A stretch of DNA of 64,000 nucleotides from Streptomyces aurantiacus (lineage in GTDB: Bacteria > Actinomycetota > Actinomycetes > Streptomycetales > Streptomycetaceae), in NCBI RefSeq assembly GCF_027107535.1, contig NZ_CP114283.1, forward strand, positions 3,162,001 through 3,226,000, written 5' to 3'. The notes beneath the pieces were generated by a model. It worked only from the letters and a program-made list of their open reading frames with translations. It searched no databases and was not told where the DNA came from. Shown here piece by piece: positions 34,259 through 42,204 of the stretch. Position 1 is the first letter of the stretch. The number at the start of each line of letters is the position of its first letter. A program made the translations under genes and the position numbers.

Positions 34259-35170
34259 TCACGTGCCGAGGTGCTTGCGCAGCCACTGACCCATCTGCTG
34301 GATCGCCTGGTCCACCTCGGGTACGCGCCCGGCGCCCAGGACGAACGAGTGCTGCCCTTCGGGCATCGGGTGCACCTCGGAGGTGACCTTGAAGTCCGTC
34401 AGGCGGCGGCCGAGTTCGGCGCCGTCGTCGGCGAGGGTCTCGTACTCGCCGTAGTGGACGGTCGTGGGCGGCAGGCCGGTCAGATCGGCGTTCGCGATGC
34501 TGATCGAGGGGTCGGTGAAGTCCACGGCGGGGTCCTGCAGCCAGGCTCCTCGGAAGAGTTCGAGGGTGTTCCTGCTGAGCATCTTGTCGTTGTCTTCGTT
34601 CTCGTCCACCGACGCGTTCTGGATGGTGAGGTCGGTCCACGGTGAGACGCTGACGATCGCGCCCGGGGTGGCCTCCCCCTTCGCGAGCAGGCGCAGCGGG
34701 AGCATCACCGCGAGGGTGCCGCCGATCGAGTGGCCCGTGCTGCCGATGTTCCGCGGCTCGTAGCCCTGCGAGAGCAGCCAGCGGTAGGCGGTCTCGGCGT
34801 CGTCGAGCTGCGCGGGGTAGGGGTGTTCGGGTGCCAGGCGGAAGTCCACGACGAGGGAGCGGGCTCCGGCGGCCTTGGCGATGTGGCCGGCGGCCTTGCG
34901 GTCCGAGTGCATGGAGGCGGTGACGGATCCGCCGAAGTGGAAGTGGAGCAGCGCCTTGTCGGGGTCGGCGCCCTCGGGGATGGCCCACAGGGCGGGGACT
35001 CCGCCCGCGTCCACCTCGGCGTACGTGACGCCTTCCGGCTCGGTCGACGCCTTGTGGTTCGAGTCCACGATGTCGCGGATGACGGCCAGGTCGAGACCGG
35101 GTGTCGACGACTTCGCGCTCACGCTCGCGAGGAACTCCGCGAACTCGTGTGCCTCTTGGCTTACTCCCAT
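34259..35170 (-). CDS. HSL-type alpha/beta hydrolase
   Basis: A 303-residue esterase of the hormone-sensitive lipase group. The oxyanion motif is HFHFGGSVTASM (Gly-Gly form, replacing HGGG), the HSL family block is VVDFRLAPEHPYPAQLDDAETAYRW (about 114-138), and the nucleophile is in GSTGHSIGGTLAVML (GxSxG, near residue 160). The Asp falls in VHYGEYETLADDG and the His in MPEGQHSFVLGAG. A cytoplasmic location is likely because no signal is seen. It stands alone, with an inverted repeat about 80 bases upstream. Confidence 0.92.
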   Translation of the reverse strand: MGVSQEAHEFAEFLASVSAKSSTPGLDLAVIRDIVDSNHKASTEPEGVTYAEVDAGGVPALWAIPEGADPDKALLHFHFGGSVTASMHSDRKAAGHIAKAAGARSLVVDFRLAPEHPYPAQLDDAETAYRWLLSQGYEPRNIGSTGHSIGGTLAVMLPLRLLAKGEATPGAIVSVSPWTDLTIQNASVDENEDNDKMLSRNTLELFRGAWLQDPAVDFTDPSISIANADLTGLPPTTVHYGEYETLADDGAELGRRLTDFKVTSEVHPMPEGQHSFVLGAGRVPEVDQAIQQMGQWLRKHLGT

Positions 35171-35251
35171 GGTGCTGCTCCTTGTCGGGCGGGTGCCGTG
35201 CCGCGTTCCCCCGCGGCGGGCGGGTCGAGGTACTGGTCATGACGCTAGTTG

Positions 35252-35275
35252 CTGAGTATAAGAAAGTAAACTCAG
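35252..35275. promoter_or_regulatory. inverted repeat upstream of HSL hydrolase
   Basis: CTGAGT-N12-ACTCAG lies 82 bases upstream of the hydrolase ATG in an AT-rich patch (gctgagtataagaaag). It is a candidate operator. The half-site GAGT/ACTC resembles that near two TetR genes further right in the window. Confidence 0.4.
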
Positions 35276-35763
35276 AAGGCTCGAGTCACCTGATGGATGC
35301 GCGGAGCCCATGACGGGGCATCGGGCATGGATCCTTCAGGGCGCCTGCCGGGCGGGTCGCGACCTGTGGGCCGGACCGCCCGGGAGCCGGTGGGGCGAGT
35401 GCGTGCGACGCGCCTGTGGGCGGCGTCCGCGCCGGCGATCCGGGGATTCTGCCGCCGCGTCCAGGCTTGGCTTCGGGGCGGTCGCGTGGCGGTGGGTGTG
35501 GGCGCGACAGCCGGGCGCCACTGCGCCCGGCCTGCATCGCGCGGGCTTGCCCGCCTCGGTCGGCCGTACCGGCAGGCCTGTCGGCTTGCCGGGCAACTGG
35601 TCAGGCCGACGGGATCGGCGGCGATCCGACCGCTGGACTGTCCTGTGTCTGCGACGGTGGAGGCGCAGATGACTTCTTGGATGAGAAGGCGCGCTTGTCG
35701 CAGTCCTGGGACCCCTTGGGCTGGGCCGTCATCGCACACCAGGCATCAGCGACTGCACGGGTG
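35276..35763. other. 488-base GC-rich stretch with no recognised gene
   Basis: This lies between the HSL hydrolase promoter side and the 3' end of the next hydrolase. All frames on both strands give Arg/Pro/Gly-rich products without family features. I see no RNA gene or long repeat. It may be a decayed remnant. Confidence 0.4.
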
Positions 35764-36603
35764 CTACTCGTCGAGGAACTGAATGGCGTGCTTCAGGAAG
35801 CGCTCGGGGTTCTGGAACTGTGCTCCATGCCCGGCGTCGGGGTAGATCAGCAGTTGTGCGTTGGGGATGTTCTGGGCGAGGTGCCAGGAGTTGATCGAGG
35901 CGATCATCACGTCGTTCTCGCCGTTGAGGACCAGCGTCGGCTGGGTGATCGCGTTCAGGTGGGCGTAGGGGTTCTCGCCCGGCAGCGGTTCCCCGTAGGC
36001 GATGGTCGCTTCGAACTGCGCCTGTGCGACTTCGGGCGAGGTCGGCGGGTCCTGGTCGGCCCGCTGGTGGCGGCGCTCCCAGAAGGCCTTGCCCGCTTGC
36101 TTCGCGGCTTCCGAGCGGCCGAAGAACAGGAAGAGGAAGTCCTCCAGGGTGGGGACCGGGTTCAGGGCGTACTGGGGCACCTGGGGGTCACTTGTCGGGT
36201 CCCCGCCGCGGAGGCCGGTGCCGAGCAGGAGGAGCTTGCGTACCAGCTGGGGGTGGCGCAGCGTGACCTCCTGCGCCTGGAAACCGCCGAGCGAGAAGCC
36301 GAGCAGGTCGACCTGCTCCAGCCCCAGTGCGCGGATGACCGCGGCGATGTCGTCGGCCATGTCCTCCATCCGGTTACGTGGCGTGCCCGATGACGAGGCG
36401 ATGCCGCGGCCGTTGAACAGGATGACCTCACGGCCTTCGGCCAGGCCGTCGGTGAGCAGCGGGTCCCAGTTGTCCATTCCCCCGCGGAAGTGCTGGACCA
36501 GGAAGATCGGGACTCCGGAGGGCTTGCCCCAGCGGCGGTAGGCGAACCGGTCGCCGTCGACCTCGATGTACTGAGTCGGTGCGGTCACATGTGTGTCACT
36601 CAT
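35764..36603 (-). CDS. alpha/beta hydrolase
   Basis: A 279-residue cytoplasmic hydrolase of the epoxide hydrolase/peroxidase-like group. Seen are the oxyanion region IFLVQHFRGGMDNWDPLL (about 32-49), nucleophile elbow VDLLGFSLGGFQAQEV (GFSLGG, Ser near 103), Asp region TLVLNGENDVMIAS and His in IYPDAGHGAQFQNPERF. The ATG at 36603 is chosen over an earlier in-frame codon because the family N-terminus starts here. It is divergent from a TetR gene across a 20-bp perfect palindrome and is therefore probably its target. Confidence 0.92.
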   Translation of the reverse strand: MSDTHVTAPTQYIEVDGDRFAYRRWGKPSGVPIFLVQHFRGGMDNWDPLLTDGLAEGREVILFNGRGIASSSGTPRNRMEDMADDIAAVIRALGLEQVDLLGFSLGGFQAQEVTLRHPQLVRKLLLLGTGLRGGDPTSDPQVPQYALNPVPTLEDFLFLFFGRSEAAKQAGKAFWERRHQRADQDPPTSPEVAQAQFEATIAYGEPLPGENPYAHLNAITQPTLVLNGENDVMIASINSWHLAQNIPNAQLLIYPDAGHGAQFQNPERFLKHAIQFLDE

Positions 36604-36668
36604 GGCCTGGGCCTTTCTGTAGCGGGTGATCAATACGATGACGGTCATAATCTAAAAAGTCAACCCCT

Positions 36669-36688
36669 TAGATGTCGATCGACATCTA
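36669..36688. promoter_or_regulatory. 20-bp perfect palindrome, probable TetR operator
   Basis: TAGATGTCGATCGACATCTA is a perfect 20-bp palindrome between the divergent hydrolase (ATG at 36603) and TetR gene (ATG at 36735). It is placed to control both promoters. Confidence 0.75.
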
Positions 36689-36734
36689 TGTATGCTTGAC
36701 CGTCGAGCGTCGACCGAGGAAGGGACGGCTGGAC

Positions 36735-37343
36735 ATGCGGGTCCCCAAGGCACAGGCAGAGAAGAGCAGGGCTCACATCGTCGCGACAGCCGCCAGGCTG
36801 TTCCGTGAGCGCGGATATGACGGTGTCGGCGTGGCAGAACTGATGGCAGCCGCCGGGTTCACCCATGGCGGGTTCTACAAGCACTTCCGCTCCAAGGCTG
36901 ACCTGATGGCCGAAGCGTCCGCAAGCGGACTCTCACAGACCGCGGCACGGACGGAAGGTCTGGACCCCGCCGAGTTCGTCGAGCGCTACGTCTCGCGGGA
37001 GCATCGCGACGGGCGCGGTGACGGCTGCACCATCGCGGCCCTCAGCGGCGACGCCGCACGCCAGCCGGCGGACATCAAAACAGAGTTCGCAGCCGGGATC
37101 GAGAACCTGCTGACGGCCCTTCAGTCCCAAAGTGATACACCGGGGGATGCGGACCAGCGCGCGGCCCGCACCATGGTGATCGGCATGCTCGCCCATTCGG
37201 TCGGCGCGATCATGTTGTCGCGGGCATGCCCTGACGGTTCTCCGCTGGCGGACGAAATCCTCGATGTCTGCCGCGCGGGGATTCTTGCGTCACTGACACA
37301 CGGCAACGTCGACGGGTCGGAGGCGATGGGCTCGGAAGCCTGA
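36735..37343 (+). CDS. TetR/AcrR-family regulator
   Basis: A 202-residue regulator. The HTH (about 8-58) contains KSRAHIVATAARLFRERGYDG, VAELMAAAGFTHGGFYKHFRSKADLMAEA. The C-terminal part has SREHRDGRGDGCTIAALSGDAARQ, the same GDGC/AAL block as the TetR at 29551. The ATG at 36735 is preferred over one at 36672, because the latter lies inside the palindromic operator and a GAGGAAGGGACGG leader precedes 36735. It probably represses the divergent alpha/beta hydrolase and itself. Confidence 0.92.
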   Translation: MRVPKAQAEKSRAHIVATAARLFRERGYDGVGVAELMAAAGFTHGGFYKHFRSKADLMAEASASGLSQTAARTEGLDPAEFVERYVSREHRDGRGDGCTIAALSGDAARQPADIKTEFAAGIENLLTALQSQSDTPGDADQRAARTMVIGMLAHSVGAIMLSRACPDGSPLADEILDVCRAGILASLTHGNVDGSEAMGSEA

Positions 37344-37349
37344 CCGCAG

Positions 37350-37441
37350 CCGAGTGGTCTTGCCGAGTTGCGCGGCGCGGATCGCGGTGACGTACCCGCT
37401 GTTCCGGCGCCGAGGGCGACGACGCCGTAGTGCGTGCTCAT
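37350..37441 (-). pseudogene. 5' fragment of dihydrolipoyl dehydrogenase
   Basis: The minus strand from 37441 reads MSTHYGVVALGAGTAG, then after a one-base frame change GYVTAIRAAQLGKTTRL. This is the FAD-binding start (GxGxxG) of dihydrolipoamide dehydrogenase/LpdA-type flavoproteins. Only about 30 residues remain, and the rest is replaced by the end of the plus-strand TetR gene. An intact ancestor must have been deleted here. Confidence 0.75.
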
Positions 37442-37489
37442 GATGTGCCCCCTTTCCGGGGTTTGATGGGTGGCGCGTGGAGCGAGCGG

Positions 37490-38113
37490 TCATGCGGCGC
37501 GGTGGTGGGGCGCCAGGGTGGCGTGGATCTGGGCGCGGATGTCGGCGAGGACGGCATCGTCGCTGCGGTGCAGGTACACGGTGGCGGTGGTGCTGATGTG
37601 GATGATCGCGGTGATCACCCGCGCCAGCGTTGCCGCGTCGGCGGCACCGATGTGCTCGTCGCGCGTGAGCAGGCCGGTGACGCTGTCCTCGAGACGGCCG
37701 GCAAGGGCCAGGCCCGCTTGCCGGTAGGGCTCGGCCGGGTCGCCGAAGACGAGTTCGTGCAGGTATGTGCGGCCGTTCTCGATGTGCTCCCTCACGCACT
37801 CCACTACGGGACGGATGAGAGCGATGACCCGCTCCAGCGCGCCCTGTCCGACGGCGGTGTTCGCGGCGGCGAGGCCGGAATCGACGGCGGCGGCGAACTT
37901 CTCGTTCTGCACCATGATCAGCAACTCGGCCTTGGTGGACGCGTACAGGTAGAGCGTCCCGATCGCGACATCGGCCCGGCGGGCAACCTGCTGCGTCGTG
38001 ACCTTGTCGACGCCGTGTTCGACGAACAGCTCGCGGGCTGCGGTCATGATGCGCTCGCGCTTGGCCTGTTTGGCCCGCTCGCGGCGCCCGATCGGCATGT
38101 GACCGCTTCCCAT
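37490..38113 (-). CDS. TetR-family regulator (paralogue of the one at 43574)
   Basis: A 207-residue regulator. The HTH (about 8-58) has ERIMTAARELFVEHGVDKVTTQQVARRADVAIGTLYLYASTK in two parts. The ligand domain has VVECVREHIENGRTYLHELVFGDPAEP, closely matched by the TetR at 43574-44176. The ATG at 38113 is chosen because GGGAGG stands just before it. It is divergent from the 38263-42048 enzyme operon and is flanked by two GAGTNNACTC elements, so it likely controls that operon. Confidence 0.92.
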   Translation of the reverse strand: MGSGHMPIGRRERAKQAKRERIMTAARELFVEHGVDKVTTQQVARRADVAIGTLYLYASTKAELLIMVQNEKFAAAVDSGLAAANTAVGQGALERVIALIRPVVECVREHIENGRTYLHELVFGDPAEPYRQAGLALAGRLEDSVTGLLTRDEHIGAADAATLARVITAIIHISTTATVYLHRSDDAVLADIRAQIHATLAPHHRAA

Positions 38114-38138
38114 GGGGACCTCCCTTGACAATATTTCT

Positions 38139-38164
38139 GAGTGGACTCATAGTTGAGTGTACTC
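38139..38164. promoter_or_regulatory. tandem GAGTNNACTC operators
   Basis: GAGTGGACTC (38139-38148) and GAGTGTACTC (38155-38164) are two 10-bp inverted repeats whose starts are 16 bases apart. They lie between the divergent TetR gene and the oxidoreductase operon. A similar GAGTGTAATC lies before the paralogous TetR at 43574. Confidence 0.6.
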
Positions 38165-38262
38165 GGGTTGGTCGGGCGGGGCGAGACCCCGGATGCCACA
38201 CCGGGTTGGCCGGTCCAATCGCAAACGTGAATAAATAAGACAAATTCTAGGAGTGGCGCCCC

Positions 38263-39285
38263 ATGCGAGCGTTCGTCGTCACCAAGTACAAGGAGCCGCT
38301 GCAGGAGGCGGACGTCCCCGAACCCACCGTGGGGGAGCACGACGTGCTCGTCCGGGTGGAGGCCGCCGGACTGAACCCGCTGGATGAGAAGATCCGCGCC
38401 GGTGAGTTCAAGCAGATCCTGCCCTACAAGCTGCCGCTGATCCTGGGCAACGACGTCGCGGGCACCGTCATCAGCGCCGGGACGGCAGTTCGCGGCTTCA
38501 AGCCCGGAGACGAGGTCTACGCCCGGCCCCACCAGGACCGCATCGGCACGTTCGCCGAACGCATCGCCGTAGCGGAGGGCGACCTGGCGCTCAAGCCTGC
38601 TTCCATCAGCATGGAAGAGGCGGGCTCACTGCCGCTGGCGGCGCTCACGGCGTGGCAGGCGCTGGTGGAGCGCGGGAAGGTACGGCCCGGGCAGAAGGTC
38701 CTCATCCACGCCGGGGCCGGCGGGGTCGGTTCGATCGCGATCCAGCTCGCCGCGCACCTCGGTGCGAGCGTCGCCACGACCGCCAGCGGTTCCAACGCGG
38801 ACTTCGTGCGCGCGCTCGGCGCGGACACGGTGATCGACTACCGCACCCAGGACTTCGAGCAGCTCCTGAGCGGCTACGACCTGGTGCTGGACAGCATCGG
38901 CGGGGAGACTCTGGAGAAGTCCCTGCGGGTGCTCAGGCCCGGCGGCAAGGCCATCGGGATCGCCGGTCCGCCGGACCCCGCGTTCGCCCGCGAGGCCGGC
39001 CTGAACCCGCTGATGCGCCTGGCGGTCGCAGGCCTGAGCGGCAAGATCCGCAGGCAGGCCAAGAAGCTCGGCGTGACGTACGAGTTCCTGTTCATGCGCG
39101 CCAGCGGCGACCAGCTCCGCCAGATCACCACCCTCATCGACCAGGGCGTGGTGCGCCCGGTCGTGGGAAAGGTGGTCCGCTTCGACCAGACCCCGCAGGC
39201 ACTGCAGTCCCTGTCCCAGGGCGGCATCCGCGGCAAGGCCGTCATCGCAAACAGCCGACCCAGCCGACCCAGCCGACCCAGCTGA
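38263..39285 (+). CDS. NADP-dependent medium-chain oxidoreductase (quinone reductase type)
   Basis: A 340-residue zinc-independent MDR protein. It starts MRAFVVTKYKEPLQEADVPEP, has the GroES-like part with GLNPLDEKIRAG and LGNDVAGTVISAG, and a Rossmann fold with VLIHAGAGGVGSIAIQLAAHLGA (about 147-169; NADPH motif AxxGGVG). No zinc-binding Cys cluster is visible, so it is probably an enone or quinone reductase. The last residues RPSRPSRPS arise from a 9-bp tandem repeat that contains the stop codon. It is the first gene of a four-gene operon. Confidence 0.92.
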   Translation: MRAFVVTKYKEPLQEADVPEPTVGEHDVLVRVEAAGLNPLDEKIRAGEFKQILPYKLPLILGNDVAGTVISAGTAVRGFKPGDEVYARPHQDRIGTFAERIAVAEGDLALKPASISMEEAGSLPLAALTAWQALVERGKVRPGQKVLIHAGAGGVGSIAIQLAAHLGASVATTASGSNADFVRALGADTVIDYRTQDFEQLLSGYDLVLDSIGGETLEKSLRVLRPGGKAIGIAGPPDPAFAREAGLNPLMRLAVAGLSGKIRRQAKKLGVTYEFLFMRASGDQLRQITTLIDQGVVRPVVGKVVRFDQTPQALQSLSQGGIRGKAVIANSRPSRPSRPS

Positions 39286-39329
39286 CCCAGCTGACCCAGC
39301 TGACCCAGCTCACCCGGCTCACCCGGCGC
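39251..39329 (+). repeat. 9-bp tandem repeat across a stop codon
   Basis: About nine tandem copies of a 9-bp unit (CCCAGCYGA, drifting to CCCGGCTCA) run from inside the 3' end of the oxidoreductase gene into the intergenic region. Copies with C in the variable position code for Arg-Pro-Ser, while copies with T carry the in-frame TGA stop. Copy-number slippage would change the protein tail without breaking the frame. Confidence 0.85.
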
Positions 39330-39387
39330 AACCGCGACGGGCGACACAGAACACACAGCGGCACAGAACACACGAGGAGAATCCGTC

Positions 39388-40254
39388 ATGAGCAGCACCG
39401 GCACCCCGAACGAAGCCGTCGTCACCTCCTACGCGAAGGCCCCGGCCCGCACCGTCAGCGCCGGTGGCGTCACCTACGCCTACCGGGAGCTGGGCCCGAA
39501 GGGCGGTATCCCCGTCGTCTTCTTCGTCCACCTCGCCGCCACCCTGGACAACTGGGACCCCCGCATCGTCGATCCCATCGCGCAGGGCCGTCACGTCATC
39601 GCCTTCGACAACCGCGGGGTCGGGGCGTCCACCGGCCAGGTGCCGGACAGTGTCGAGGCGATGGCCGACGACGCCTACACCTTCATCAGGGCGCTCGGAT
39701 ACGACAAGATCGACGTCTTCTCCTTCTCCCTCGGCGGCATGGTCGCCCAGGCCCTGGTGGTCAAGCACCCCGAGCTCGTCCGCAAGCTTGTCCTCACCGG
39801 CACCGGGCCCAAGGGCGGCAAGGACATGGACAAGGTCGCCAGAGTCACCTACTGGGACATCCTGCGCGCCACGTTGACCCGCTCGGACCCCAAGGAGTTC
39901 CTGTTCTTCAACCGCAACGCCACCGGCAAGCCCGCCGCGCGCGCGTTCGTCAACCGGCTCAAGGAGCGCACCGTCGACCGCGACGTGGACATCAAGACCA
40001 AGGCGTTCCAGACACAGCTGAAGGCGATCAAGAAGTGGGGGCGCTCCGCCCCCGACGACCTGTCGACGCTCACGCAGCCCACCCTGATCGCCAACGGCGA
40101 CAACGACCGCATGGTGCCCTCGGTCCTGTCGGAGGACCTGCACCAGCGCATCAAGGGCAGTGAGCTGATCATCTACCCCGACTCCGGGCACGGCGGCATC
40201 TTCCAGTTCCACGACCGGTTCGCCCCCGTGGCGGTCGAGTTCCTCGCCCCGTGA
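39388..40254 (+). CDS. alpha/beta hydrolase
   Basis: A 288-residue cytoplasmic hydrolase. Seen are VVFFVHLAATLDNWDPRIVD (oxyanion region, about 45-64), the IAFDNRGVGASTG block (about 71-83), nucleophile elbow DVFSFSLGGMVAQAL (SFSLGG, Ser near 115), Asp region PTLIANGDNDRMVPS and the His in IYPDSGHGGIFQFH (near 271). It is the intact relative of the truncated copy at 29014. It lies between the oxidoreductase and an EthD-like gene on the same strand, with GAGGAGAAT before the ATG. Confidence 0.93.
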   Translation: MSSTGTPNEAVVTSYAKAPARTVSAGGVTYAYRELGPKGGIPVVFFVHLAATLDNWDPRIVDPIAQGRHVIAFDNRGVGASTGQVPDSVEAMADDAYTFIRALGYDKIDVFSFSLGGMVAQALVVKHPELVRKLVLTGTGPKGGKDMDKVARVTYWDILRATLTRSDPKEFLFFNRNATGKPAARAFVNRLKERTVDRDVDIKTKAFQTQLKAIKKWGRSAPDDLSTLTQPTLIANGDNDRMVPSVLSEDLHQRIKGSELIIYPDSGHGGIFQFHDRFAPVAVEFLAP

Positions 40255-40287
40255 CCACCGCCTGACCAGGAAGAGAAGGGCAGCACC

Positions 40288-41094
40288 ATGAGTACGTCAC
40301 CGGCCGTCGCACCCCTGGAAGTGAAGAAGCCCCTCACCTCCTCGATCCTGCTGTGGGTGCGCACCGACCAGCCCCGCCAGAGGGGCATGGACCACTGGAA
40401 GGGCCCGCACTCAGGGATCATCTCCGCCACCCCGGGCCTGGAGGAGTACCGGCAGATCCACCTCGCCGAGCACAACACGGGCCTGTGGCCGGCCACCGAC
40501 GGGGTCCAGACCGCGATTCCCGCCGACCGGAAGATCGACGGCGTCGCGGAAGTCACCTTCCAATCGGCGCTTGCACCCCTGAAAGGGCGCAAGCAGACGA
40601 AGCTGGCCTACGCCGACGAGATCAACGTGTTCCGCCGCACCCTGCTCTACGCCGGCCCGCCGAACTCATCCCGCTGGTACGACGTCGCAGGACCCGGACA
40701 GCCGGTCGGTGCCCGCGCGCTGATCTACCTTCGCCGCAGAGACGGGGTCGGCTCCGGCGCCTTCCGGAAGTTCGTCAACGAGCAGCTCGCCCCCGCGCTC
40801 GCCGGCACCGGAGCGCTGACGGAACTGCGCACGCAGACGTTCCTGCCCTGGATCGAAAAACTCTGGGACACCCCGGACGTCGCCCACGACAACCCCCACG
40901 ACCAGCACTTCCACGCCTCGGTCAGCCTCGGGTTCGCCGACACCGCAGCACGGGACGCCTTCTTCACCGGCAACCTGGTCCAGGACCTGTCCAACCGTCT
41001 GGCACCGCAGGTCTCCGCGATCCACGCCTACGACGTCACCGCCGCCCTCACCTACGTCAAGAACGGCGACATCCTCCCGCACTACGAGGAGTGA
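40288..41094 (+). CDS. EthD-like/double dimeric-barrel protein of unknown function
   Basis: A 268-residue soluble protein. Two halves can be seen with similar beginnings: SSILLWVRTDQPRQRGMDHWKGPHSGIISATPGLEEY (about 17-55) and GARALIYLRRRDGVGSGAFRKFVNEQLAPAL (about 146-178). Each fits the short strand-helix-helix-strand plan of EthD/Dabb ferredoxin-like barrels. Related proteins have sometimes been labelled strictosidine synthase in databases, as far as I recall, but no six-blade propeller features are visible. It is third in the operon after the alpha/beta hydrolase. A role in oxidative turnover of an aromatic or lipid substrate is only a guess. Confidence 0.68.
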   Translation: MSTSPAVAPLEVKKPLTSSILLWVRTDQPRQRGMDHWKGPHSGIISATPGLEEYRQIHLAEHNTGLWPATDGVQTAIPADRKIDGVAEVTFQSALAPLKGRKQTKLAYADEINVFRRTLLYAGPPNSSRWYDVAGPGQPVGARALIYLRRRDGVGSGAFRKFVNEQLAPALAGTGALTELRTQTFLPWIEKLWDTPDVAHDNPHDQHFHASVSLGFADTAARDAFFTGNLVQDLSNRLAPQVSAIHAYDVTAALTYVKNGDILPHYEE

Positions 41095-41217
41095 GCGGCG
41101 CGCACAGACGGGAAGCGGGACCACCGGATCTGCTCGGCAAATCCATCCGCCCCGGCTTCCTGGCCCTCCTCACGCCCCCGTCGCCATCTGTCACCCCTCA
41201 CACATCCGGAGCCAGCC

Positions 41218-42048
41218 ATGAGCGAGCACAGCACCATCCACTACGAGCGCACCTCACCGCAGATCGCGAAGATCACCTTCGCCAACCCGCCCGTCAACCT
41301 CATCACCGGCGAGACCGTCCTGCGCCTCATCGAGATCGTCGAAGAACTGGCCACCGACCCGGACATCCAGGTCGTGCTGTTCGACAGCGCGACCCCCGAC
41401 TTCTTCTACAACCACTTCGACCTGGCTGCCGCCGCCGACTTCCCCGCCCCCGAGGACCCGGAAGCGGCGCCGGCATGGACGAATCTGGTCCTGGAACTCT
41501 CCAGAGCGCCCTACATCACCATCGCGGCCATCCGGGGACGCACCCGCGGCGGCGGGAACGAGCTCGCCCTCGCCCTCGATCTGCGCTACGCCAGTCGTGA
41601 GAAGGCGATCTTCGGACAGCCCGAGGTCGGCAGCGGACTGCTGCCCGGCGGTGGCGGCGCCGAACGCCTCCCCCGGGCCATCGGACGCGACCGCGCCCTG
41701 GAAGCCATTCTTACCAGCGACGATTACGACGCCGACACCGCCGAGCGCTGGGGCTGGGTCACCCGCGCCCTCCCCGACAGTGAACTCGACGCCTTCGTCG
41801 GCACCGTCGCCGCCCGGCTCGCCTCCTTCGACCGCACCTCACTCGCCTCGGCCAAAGCCCAGGTCAACCGGGCATCCCTGCCCCCGGACGCGGACCTGGT
41901 CGCCGCGTACGGCGAGTTCGCCCACTCCCTCACCCTCCCCGGTTTCCTCGCCCGGGCCGCAGGCACGCAGGCCCTCGCCGAACAGGCCGGCATCGACTTC
42001 GAATACCGTCTCGGGCACTACATCGGCGTCGCCAACCAGCAACGCTGA
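41218..42048 (+). CDS. enoyl-CoA hydratase/isomerase family protein
   Basis: A 276-residue crotonase-fold protein. Seen are ITFANPPVNLITGETV (about 18-33), the first oxyanion-hole region PDFFYNHFDLAAA, the second AAIRGRTRGGGNELALALDLRYAS (about 101-124) and a GQPEVGSGLLPGGGGAERLPRAIGR block (about 131-155). The usual catalytic Glu pair is only partly recognisable (the Glu in GQPEVGSG is present; the other lies at GGGNE). It may be a hydratase, isomerase or hydrolase. It is the last gene of the four-gene operon divergent from the TetR at 38113. Confidence 0.88.
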   Translation: MSEHSTIHYERTSPQIAKITFANPPVNLITGETVLRLIEIVEELATDPDIQVVLFDSATPDFFYNHFDLAAAADFPAPEDPEAAPAWTNLVLELSRAPYITIAAIRGRTRGGGNELALALDLRYASREKAIFGQPEVGSGLLPGGGGAERLPRAIGRDRALEAILTSDDYDADTAERWGWVTRALPDSELDAFVGTVAARLASFDRTSLASAKAQVNRASLPPDADLVAAYGEFAHSLTLPGFLARAAGTQALAEQAGIDFEYRLGHYIGVANQQR

Positions 42049-42204
42049 CACGCGGCAGGAAGCGAGCACGTACGCAGCAGATGCCGCGGCCGTGCTCGTT
42101 TGTCGCGAGTCCCATCTGGGTCGTCGTGCGCCTGCCCGATGGGGGAGGGGAACGATGGCGCGAAGCCCGGTCACCATCAAGGACGACCGACGGATCGGGG
42201 CTGC

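Noticed and set aside
36672..36734. Upstream ATG for the TetR gene at 36735
   Set aside because: The ATG lies inside the 20-bp palindromic operator and lacks a ribosome binding site, while the later ATG has one and starts the conserved HTH at the usual distance.
38652..40163. 503-codon frame across the oxidoreductase and hydrolase genes
   Set aside because: It is offset from both real frames. Its PTQ/LTQ run comes from the 9-bp tandem repeat and its other parts are Arg/Pro-rich shadow.
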